In this document: in pieces, positions 1-4,888 of the stretch
Position numbering within the stretch: the stretch's first letter is position 1
Layout: each line of letters begins with the position of its first letter
From: Gemmataceae bacterium
Lineage (GTDB): Bacteria; Planctomycetota; Planctomycetia; Gemmatales; Gemmataceae
NCBI GenBank assembly: GCA_017853285.1
Contig: JAFMJU010000203.1
Span: forward strand, 1 to 7,256
Direction: 5' to 3'
DNA: 7,256 bases
The notes under the pieces: model-generated
Databases searched by the model: none
Told to the model about the DNA's origin: nothing
What the model saw: the letters and a program-made list of their open reading frames with translations, nothing else
Program-made: the position numbers and the translations under genes

Positions 1-377
1 ACCTTGGCGGGAGCCCGGTTGATCTCATCCGCCAGGACCAAATTGGCGAACAGTGGCCCCCTCGAAACCCGCCACTCCATACGGGCGGGATCGAACACCT
101 CAGCCCCGGTGATGTCGGCTGGAAGCAAATCCGGCGTGAACTGTATCCGGCTGAAAGTCAGGTCAAGACGACCAGCCAGGGATTTGCAGAGGAGCGTTTT
201 GGCGACCCCGGGAACTCCCACCAGCAGGGCATGGCCCGCACCCAGCAGCGTGGAGAGGAGATTTTCAATCGCCCGTTCTTGACCCAAGACAACCGCGGCA
301 AGCGCATCACTGAGACGCCGAACCTGCCGGGTGGCCCATTCCAACTCTCCGGGATTCGGATCCATCTGGACACCCAT
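1..377 (-). CDS. MoxR-family AAA+ ATPase, N-terminal fragment (runs off the left edge)
   Basis: Cytosolic MoxR-type AAA+ ATPase. Family members act as chaperones that insert metals or remodel partner proteins, often encoded beside DUF58 or von Willebrand A proteins. The 125 visible residues start MGVQMDPNPGELEW. A helical N-terminal segment carries the family's LGQERAIENLL stretch (31-41). The Walker A motif is GVPGVAKT (54-61) and the Walker B motif LVLADEINRAP (113-123), both matching MoxR ATPases closely; sensor and lid regions lie outside the window. The ATG at 377 is chosen because a GAGG Shine-Dalgarno-like sequence lies 8 bases upstream; a second in-frame ATG at 365 is possible. The gene is divergent from the metallopeptidase across a 91-bp gap. 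Partner genes expected downstream (DUF58, vWA) are not visible. Family assignment is confident; the substrate is unknown. Confidence 0.93.
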   Translation of the reverse strand, partial: MGVQMDPNPGELEWATRQVRRLSDALAAVVLGQERAIENLLSTLLGAGHALLVGVPGVAKTLLCKSLAGRLDLTFSRIQFTPDLLPADITGAEVFDPARMEWRVSRGPLFANLVLADEINRAPAK

Positions 378-403
378 ATTGATTGCCTCGGGAGGATTTC
401 TGT

Positions 404-409
404 TTTATA
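404..409 (-). promoter_or_regulatory. possible -10 box for the MoxR gene
   Basis: On the minus strand the hexamer TATAAA (five of six matches to the sigma70 -10 consensus) sits 27 bases before the MoxR ATG, in the 91-bp divergent gap. No good -35 hexamer is present at 16-18 bp, so this is only a weak prediction based on sequence and position. No convincing promoter was seen for the metallopeptidase on the other strand. Confidence 0.25.
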
Positions 410-468
410 CCTGTTGGCAGCTTGCCCCACACGCTAATGGCTGAATTATCCCTTTCAGGCAAACCTCC

Positions 469-918
469 ATGGAATCCGCCCCCTCCAGCGCGTGGTTTGA
501 AAAAGAGGTTTATTCGGTACTGGCTCGTTTGCCTGCCACCATCCGCGAACGGCTGGCCAATCTGGTGGTGGATGTGGAGGAGGAACCGGATCACCAGACA
601 CTGGTGGAGGCTGGTTTTTCAGGTGAAGAGATTGCAGCCGGTGAAACACTTTTCGGCTTGTACGAACCACTTTTTGCCGCTTCAGGCCTCCAGCACGAGG
701 GGCCACCCGGTGAATCACCCAAGCGGATCCGGATTTTCAGCGGCCCCCTTCTGGATGCGACCGATTCCTTGGATGACTTGAGGCACGAGGTGTGGATGAC
801 CGTCATCCATGAACTGGCCCACCATTTTGGATGGTCTGAAAGGGATCTGGAGCCCTTCGAATCTGGCCAGGAAAAACCCGAGGGGATTTTTCAACCACCC
901 CAGAATCGGCCCGGGTGA
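469..918 (+). CDS. small zincin-type metallopeptidase (PF06262 family, formerly DUF1025)
   Basis: A 149-residue protein, the usual size for this minimal zincin family, whose physiological substrate is unknown. The zinc-binding motif HELAHHFG lies at 114-121: H114 and H118 would bind zinc and E115 would be the catalytic base. E124 falls at the position of a third ligand (HExxHxxGxxE). The preceding VWMTVI helix (108-113) is also family-like. No signal peptide or membrane segment is seen, so the protein should be cytosolic. A short proline-rich tail (about 136-149) follows the catalytic helix. The ATG at 469 is the only plausible start: an in-frame TGA lies at 442-444, and a weak CAGG sits 9 bases upstream. 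The aldolase gene follows 48 bp later on the same strand, so co-transcription is likely but no functional link is evident. Family call is strong; actual protease activity is inferred. Confidence 0.9.
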   Translation: MESAPSSAWFEKEVYSVLARLPATIRERLANLVVDVEEEPDHQTLVEAGFSGEEIAAGETLFGLYEPLFAASGLQHEGPPGESPKRIRIFSGPLLDATDSLDDLRHEVWMTVIHELAHHFGWSERDLEPFESGQEKPEGIFQPPQNRPG

Positions 919-966
919 TACAACAATCTTCTATTACCTCGTCGCGGTCCCACAGGGAGCCTTTCC

Positions 967-1761
967 ATGCGCCAGAATTCCACCAAAGCCCTGCTGCGGG
1001 CCGGTAAACCCGCCTTGGGAACCTGGCTATCCATGTGTAATCCGATGGGCACCCGAATGCTTGCCGGCGCGGGTTGGAACTGGCTTACCCTGGATTTGGA
1101 GCACACGGGCACATCTTGGGAAACCGCGGCACATTTGTGCGGGCTGATCGCCGACCAAGGGTGCGTCCCCCTCATCCGGGTGCCCAGCAACCGGCACGAC
1201 CATATCAAACGGGCACTGGATATCGGGGCCTTTGGCGTGGTGGTCCCGATGGTCAACAGTGTGGAGGAAGCCAGGCAGGCGGTCGCCGCCTGCAAATACC
1301 CGCCCATTGGCAACCGGTCGGTGGGAGGTAGCCTGCACGCCATGCACTTTCAGGCCAAGCCGGCGGATTATTTCCGCAAGGCGGATGACGAGATTCTGGT
1401 GGTGCTGCAATGCGAGCATATCGACGCGGTGCACAACGCCGACGCGATTTTCGGCGTGCCGGGGATCGACGCGATTTTCGTGGGCCCCAATGACCTCGCG
1501 GCCAGCATGCGAGGCAAGGATGGTTCCCCACCCACCGCTGAAGCGACCGCCAAGGCTCACTCGGAAATTCTGGCAGCCTGCCAGCGCCAAAAAGTCGCCC
1601 CGGGATTCCACGCCATGAATCACCATGAGGCGGTCAAGCTGCTAACCGATGGATGGAAATTTGTGGCGGTGGCCAGCGATCTGCGTTTTCTCGGGGATGG
1701 GGCGACAGAGGCGCTCAAAGCCGTGGGGCTGGGCACCGGCGACGGAATGGCCCGTTATTGA
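967..1761 (+). CDS. HpcH/HpaI-family class II aldolase (2-keto-3-deoxy acid aldolase type)
   Basis: A 264-residue TIM-barrel aldolase of the HpcH/HpaI/citrate lyase beta family. These metal-dependent enzymes cleave or form 4-hydroxy-2-oxo acids, such as HpaI in homoprotocatechuate breakdown or 2-keto-3-deoxy-sugar acid aldolases. Key residues of E. coli HpaI align with a constant offset of one: D43 and H46 in LDLEHT (42-47), R71 in IRVP, and metal ligands E150 (QCEH) and D176 (VGPNDLAAS, 172-180). The YPPIGNRSVGG loop (111-121) corresponds to the family's YPPxGxRxxG. The start at 967 is supported by AGGGAG at 954-959, 7 bases upstream. The protein is cytosolic. No neighbouring gene belongs to an aromatic or sugar-acid pathway, so the true substrate cannot be named. 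Family assignment is very secure. Confidence 0.95.
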   Translation: MRQNSTKALLRAGKPALGTWLSMCNPMGTRMLAGAGWNWLTLDLEHTGTSWETAAHLCGLIADQGCVPLIRVPSNRHDHIKRALDIGAFGVVVPMVNSVEEARQAVAACKYPPIGNRSVGGSLHAMHFQAKPADYFRKADDEILVVLQCEHIDAVHNADAIFGVPGIDAIFVGPNDLAASMRGKDGSPPTAEATAKAHSEILAACQRQKVAPGFHAMNHHEAVKLLTDGWKFVAVASDLRFLGDGATEALKAVGLGTGDGMARY

Positions 1762-1779
1762 CCGCCATTTATCAGGCGG
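1762..1779. terminator. small GC hairpin at the aldolase / DUF952 convergent junction
   Basis: CCGCC (1762-1766) and GGCGG (1775-1779) form a perfect all-GC 5-bp stem around an 8-base loop. The stem begins immediately after the aldolase stop codon, and the loop contains the DUF952 stop codon (1772-1774, minus strand). No T-tract follows on either strand, so this is not a standard intrinsic terminator. It may nevertheless act as a shared 3'-end structure or a pause site. Confidence 0.35.
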
Positions 1780-2098
1780 AAGGATCGAAAACCCAGTCCC
1801 CCGAACCAGACCGGCTCAAGGAAAAAATCCTTCTCACAGCTTGCTGTTGAATTGGCCCGTATAGATGAGGGAATGCCTCGCCGATTCCCGGGTCTTCCAC
1901 CCGCACCTCCCCGGCCAAACGGGAAGGCTCGATTTCCGCCACCCACAGTTGTGGGACCGAATTCAGGAACTGATTGGCAACCCACGCCACCTGATGGGCA
2001 AAGGACAGGTGGACAAAGCCCTCCGTTTGGAGCGTGGGAGGGCGGAATTCCCCCGAAGCGTCCCATTCCAAGGCCTGGGTCAAAAGGTGGTAAAGCAT
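1772..2098 (-). CDS. DUF952 family protein
   Basis: A 108-residue protein matching the small, soluble DUF952 family (PF06108) over its full length. Its landmarks are an N-terminal YH (3-4), EGFVHLS (26-32), a hydrophobic/acidic strand WVAEIEPSRL (52-61), VEDPG (67-71) and FPHLYGPI (76-83). As I recall, DUF952 has been grouped with the ADP-ribosyltransferase-like fold, but no biochemical activity is established and I assign none. No signal peptide is present, so it is probably cytosolic. The ATG at 2098 begins a single base after the TGA of the TPR lipoprotein gene (TGA-T-ATG) and has no clear Shine-Dalgarno sequence, which suggests translation coupled to the upstream gene. It is convergent with the aldolase, with 10 bp between stop codons. 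Family call is confident; function is unknown. Confidence 0.88.
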   Translation of the reverse strand: MLYHLLTQALEWDASGEFRPPTLQTEGFVHLSFAHQVAWVANQFLNSVPQLWVAEIEPSRLAGEVRVEDPGIGEAFPHLYGPIQQQAVRRIFSLSRSGSGDWVFDPSA

Positions 2099-2099
2099 A

Positions 2100-2855
2100 T
2101 CAATCCGGCTTGGGAGGGCCGACCCCTTGGGCTTTCAGGCGTTGGACCTTTTCCTTGACCGGAGGTTGGTCGGGCCGAACCACCAAGGCCCTCTCGTAGA
2201 GGACCAAGGCCCGGTCGGGCCGGTTCATTTTCTCATAGACCTCACCCAACTGCACCAACGCGAGGGGTTCATTGGGATCGGCCGCCAAGGCTTGCTGCAG
2301 ACGGGCCTGCGCCTTGGGTAAATCGCCACTCTGAAGGTACAACCATCCGTCCTCGGCGTATGCCGCTGAGGAGCGTGGATTGCCGGCCAACCAGCCTTGA
2401 ACCATTCTGGACGCCTCGTCCCGATGGCCGGAATTAGCCATCAGCATGACCAGGGCGTGTCGAGAGGGCGAATGGTCGGCTCGCAGGTTGAGCGCGGTTC
2501 GGTAGGACTGTTCCGCCAAATCAAGGCGACCTACTTTTTCCTGGCACCGGCCGGCCTGGTACCACCATTCCGGGTTGGAGGAATCGACCTTGATGGCAGC
2601 GTTATAGGTCTCCAAAGCCTCCCGCCATTTTCCCTCATGGACCAATTTTTGGCCATCCTTGGCAAATTCCTGCGCTTGCTCGTTGGAATCCGGTGGTTTT
2701 TCCTGCAACATGCGTGAGACGAATTTGGAAGGGCTTTCCCCAGTGGCGACAGGGCCTGGTTGTCCGGGTGAAGTGCAGCCTGCTACGAGGGCGATCAAAC
2801 CCCCGCAAAGAACTGGCGGCCATTTCCCCGGATGCCACACCATCTTGCCCCCCAT
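2100..2855 (-). CDS. TPR-repeat lipoprotein
   Basis: A 251-residue predicted lipoprotein. A hydrophobic signal segment (about 14-26) ends in the lipobox LVAGC, with C27 the expected lipidated residue. A polar, proline-rich linker (28-58) follows. About five tetratricopeptide repeats come next: roughly 62-94, 95-128, 129-162 (degenerate), 163-196 and 197-230, with typical W/Y, G, A and P positions such as EWWYQAGRCQEKVGRLDLAEQSYRTAL split over the second repeat. A short charged tail (231-251) ends the protein. TPR lipoproteins usually scaffold protein complexes at the membrane; the partner here is unknown. The start is uncertain: ATG 2855 is listed, but ATG 2843 (residue 5) is preceded by a G-rich run at better spacing, and either leaves the lipobox intact. 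It heads a two-gene unit with the DUF952 gene and is divergent from the esterase. Confidence 0.88.
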   Translation of the reverse strand: MGGKMVWHPGKWPPVLCGGLIALVAGCTSPGQPGPVATGESPSKFVSRMLQEKPPDSNEQAQEFAKDGQKLVHEGKWREALETYNAAIKVDSSNPEWWYQAGRCQEKVGRLDLAEQSYRTALNLRADHSPSRHALVMLMANSGHRDEASRMVQGWLAGNPRSSAAYAEDGWLYLQSGDLPKAQARLQQALAADPNEPLALVQLGEVYEKMNRPDRALVLYERALVVRPDQPPVKEKVQRLKAQGVGPPKPD

Positions 2856-2922
2856 GAAAAAATGGCGGATAGACCCTGCGGGCTGATAACTTCAGGGGAA
2901 CAAGCTTGTAAAGGCCTATCAA

Positions 2923-2951
2923 CCGGTTTCCACACAAATAAAACAAACCGG
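2923..2951. repeat. inverted repeat in the divergent TPR-lipoprotein / esterase gap
   Basis: CCGGTTT (2923-2929) and AAACCGG (2945-2951) are perfect 7-bp inverted arms around a 15-base A/C-rich spacer. A separate perfect 10-bp palindrome, ACAAGCTTGT, lies at 2900-2909. Both sit in the 169-bp gap (2856-3024) from which two genes diverge, the place expected for a shared promoter/operator. The arms are seen directly; any regulatory role is inference, and short repeats like these can arise by chance. Confidence 0.4.
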
Positions 2952-3024
2952 CACAACCCCACGACCATCGACGCAACCAAAACACTAGAATGGGTTTAGG
3001 TAAAATCATTGCGGAAATTTCGCC

Positions 3025-3903
3025 ATGCATATCCAAAGCTTGATGGTTGTCCTGATGGCAGTAGTGGGTCAGGCAAATCCACCTGGCGGAGAGGAGGCGG
3101 CGTCATCGGGAGAGGTTCGGATCATTCGCAACCTGGCCTATGTGGAGGGGGACAAAGCCCACCCGGTGAAGCACCGGTTGGACCTGTACCTGCCTTCCGG
3201 CAAAACTTGCTTTCCGGTCCTGTTCTTTGTCCATGGGGGCGCTTGGGTCCACGGCGACAAGGATTTTTTGGGACTTTACGCCGGCCTGGGCAAGGCATTC
3301 GCCAAGCAAGGCGTGGGAACCGTGGTGATCAATTACCGGCTCACTCCTGAGGTGAAACACCCTGAACACGCCCGGGATGTGGCCCGCGCGTTCCAATGGA
3401 CATGCGCCCATATCGCGGAATACGGCGGGGATTTGGAGCGGGTGGTCCTGTGCGGCCATTCCGCGGGTGGGCACCTGGTCAGTCTGGTTGCCTGCAATGC
3501 CGATCTGCAAAAGGAGGCAGGGATTGATCCGAAGCGGATCAAGTGTGTGATTCCGCTTTCGGGTGTTTTCAAGGTACGCAAAGGTTTCCTGCCCCCTGTT
3601 TTTCCGACGGACAGTTTCGGCCTCAACCCATCCCCGGTAGATCTGGTCAGGAAAGGGCTTCCGCCATTCATCCTTGTTTACGCCAACGGGGACCTGCCCA
3701 CCTGCGGCAAATCGGAATGTGAATCATTTGCCGGCGAACTGAAAAAATGCGAGGTGCCAGTCACCAACATCGAGTTAACAGGCACCCATGTGACCACCCT
3801 TCTGAAGGCGGGGCAAACCTCAAGCCCCTTGATGAAAGCCATCCTGAAGGCGCTGCACGAGCCCAATCCACTCCCCAATCCAACCATGGAAAAAAAACCG
3901 TGA
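3025..3903 (+). CDS. alpha/beta-hydrolase esterase, probably exported
   Basis: A 292-residue alpha/beta-hydrolase of the carboxylesterase/lipase type (HSL or BD-FAE-like), expected to hydrolyse a small ester. The oxyanion-hole motif HGGAW is at 70-74 and the nucleophile elbow GHSAGG at 144-149 (S146). D223 (YANGDLP) and H255 (GTHVTTL) are the likely remaining triad members by position. NYRLTPE (103-109) and the helix HPEHARDVARAFQW (112-125) are typical of the family. Residues 1-17 form a short hydrophobic segment ending VVGQA, a plausible Sec signal peptide although it lacks a basic n-region. ATG 3025 is the only start after the in-frame TAA at 3001-3003, with GGA 9 bases upstream. The stop codon overlaps the GluQ-RS start (GTGA), so the two genes are translationally coupled. 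Family is secure; substrate and location are inferred. Confidence 0.9.
   Translation: MHIQSLMVVLMAVVGQANPPGGEEAASSGEVRIIRNLAYVEGDKAHPVKHRLDLYLPSGKTCFPVLFFVHGGAWVHGDKDFLGLYAGLGKAFAKQGVGTVVINYRLTPEVKHPEHARDVARAFQWTCAHIAEYGGDLERVVLCGHSAGGHLVSLVACNADLQKEAGIDPKRIKCVIPLSGVFKVRKGFLPPVFPTDSFGLNPSPVDLVRKGLPPFILVYANGDLPTCGKSECESFAGELKKCEVPVTNIELTGTHVTTLLKAGQTSSPLMKAILKALHEPNPLPNPTMEKKP
3890..3897 (+). other. A8 homopolymer at the esterase / GluQ-RS junction
   Basis: Eight consecutive A bases end six bases before the esterase stop codon ends. In the esterase frame they are read as A-AAA-AAA after the second base of GAA, which is the layout of a -1 slippery heptamer. They also form the spacer between a GGA (3888-3890) and the GTG start of the GluQ-RS gene. 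Slippage of -1 here would enter the GluQ-RS frame. Whether it happens is unknown. Confidence 0.4.
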
Positions 3904-4859
3904 ATGGTGGGTGCCAGACTGTCGGTAGGCTTGCCCCTTCACCCACCGGTTTGTTGCACCCCGGGCACGCCAGCTCCTTTGCACTGGCATGGCTGAGCGC
4001 CCGGTCGAAGCGGGGAACCATCCACCTCAGGCTGGAGGATATTGATGATTCTCGTTGTAAACCCACACTGCATGGACAAATCGAAGAGGATTTGACCTGG
4101 CTTGGAATCGATTGGGACAACGCCCCCCTGATTCAGACCGGGCGGTTGAACGCCCACCGGGAAGCCCTGGAAAGCTTGAAGGCGCAGGAAGCGGTTTATC
4201 CATGCACCTGCTCCAGGGCGGATATTGAGCGGGCCGCCAGCGCCCCCCAAGCGAGCGATAGTGCGGCAGGCCTGCAGCGCCGTTATCCGGGCACCTGTTC
4301 GGCCCGCTCCTCCAGGGAGGCCATTGGATTGGAAGCCCGTGGAAGCCCGTTCTGCTGGCGACTGCGGCAACCCAGAGAGGGATGGCCCGGCTTTCAGGAC
4401 GGGCTCCAAGGGGCGGTGAACGGCACCATTGCCGATAAGGAAGGCGACTTTATTGTCTGGCGGGCAGCCAAAGGAAACCAGTCCGGCGGCCCCTCCTATC
4501 AATTGGCGGTCGTGGTGGATGACGCCTTTCAGGATGTGACCGAGGTGGTACGCGGGGAAGATCTTTTAGACTCCACACCCCGGCAAATCACCCTGATGCG
4601 ATTGCTTGGCCTTCGGATACCGGCTTATTTCCATGTGCCCCTGGTTGTGGACACCGAGGGCCGACGGCTTGCCAAGCGGGCGGGGTCCCTAAGCCTTGCC
4701 CAGTTGCGGAAAATGGGTGAGCCACCAGAAAAGGTGCTTGGAAAACTAGCCCTGCTTTGGGGAATTAATCCCAATAGAGAGCCAAGGTTGCTTGCCAACC
4801 TAATCGGTGCTTTTGATTGGGCCAAAATCACCCAAGGGCCGTGGGTCTGGCCCGTTTGA
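3900..4859 (+). CDS. gluQ: glutamyl-Q tRNA(Asp) synthetase (GluQ-RS)
   Basis: Paralogue of the glutamyl-tRNA synthetase catalytic core that attaches glutamate to the queuosine base at position 34 of tRNA(Asp). At 319 residues it is close to the E. coli protein (about 308) and lacks the anticodon-binding domain of GltX. The class I HIGH-type signature is in APSPTGLLHPGHA (12-24), followed by LRLEDID (43-49). The zinc site CxC...YxxxC is present as C102, C104, Y129 and C133. VVVDDAFQDVTEVVRGEDLL (204-222 region) is diagnostic of this group, and a divergent KMSKS loop reads RRLAKRAG (255-262). The start is the GTG at 3900, overlapping the esterase TGA by four bases with GGA 9 bases upstream; the frame is open further upstream (to an ATG at 3747) but that extension has no family match. 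It converges on the DUF1501 gene with 6 bp between stops. Confidence 0.93.
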   Translation: MNGGCQTVGRLAPSPTGLLHPGHASSFALAWLSARSKRGTIHLRLEDIDDSRCKPTLHGQIEEDLTWLGIDWDNAPLIQTGRLNAHREALESLKAQEAVYPCTCSRADIERAASAPQASDSAAGLQRRYPGTCSARSSREAIGLEARGSPFCWRLRQPREGWPGFQDGLQGAVNGTIADKEGDFIVWRAAKGNQSGGPSYQLAVVVDDAFQDVTEVVRGEDLLDSTPRQITLMRLLGLRIPAYFHVPLVVDTEGRRLAKRAGSLSLAQLRKMGEPPEKVLGKLALLWGINPNREPRLLANLIGAFDWAKITQGPWVWPV

Positions 4860-4862
4860 AAT

Positions 4863-4888
4863 TGGTCAAGCCAAAATCGGCTTGATCA
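4863..4888. terminator. hairpin at the GluQ-RS / DUF1501 convergent junction
   Basis: TCAAGCC (4866-4872) pairs perfectly with GGCTTGA (4879-4885) around a 6-base loop. In plus-strand RNA the stem extends to ten pairs (4863-4888), including one G-U wobble. It begins 3 bases after the GluQ-RS stop and includes the DUF1501 stop codon (4866-4868, minus strand) in its arm. No clear T-tract follows on either strand, so it is at best a weak or pause-type bidirectional terminator, or an mRNA 3'-end stabiliser. Confidence 0.42.

Noticed and set aside
378..468. Possible promoter for the zincin gene with TTGGCA (414-419) as -35
   Set aside because: No acceptable -10 hexamer lies at 16-18 bp spacing, so it was not annotated.
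1440..1480. 14-bp direct repeat CGACGCGATTTTCG at 1440-1453 and 1467-1480 in the aldolase gene
   Set aside because: It encodes two DAIF segments 9 residues apart in a region whose length matches the family, so it looks like codon-level coincidence rather than a recent duplication or functional repeat.
1027..1626. 199-codon minus-strand frame opposite the aldolase
   Set aside because: No domain is recognisable and the plus strand carries a fully conserved aldolase; this is a coding shadow.
3747..3899. Upstream extension of the GluQ-RS reading frame to an ATG at 3747
   Set aside because: The extra 51 residues overlap the esterase in another frame and resemble no part of the family. The GTG at 3900, with GGA 9 bases upstream and GTGA overlap, gives a normal-length protein.
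3900..4859. Truncated glutamyl-tRNA synthetase (gltX) pseudogene
   Set aside because: The length, the CxC...YxxxC zinc site and the intact signature blocks fit GluQ-RS, which naturally lacks the anticodon-binding domain.
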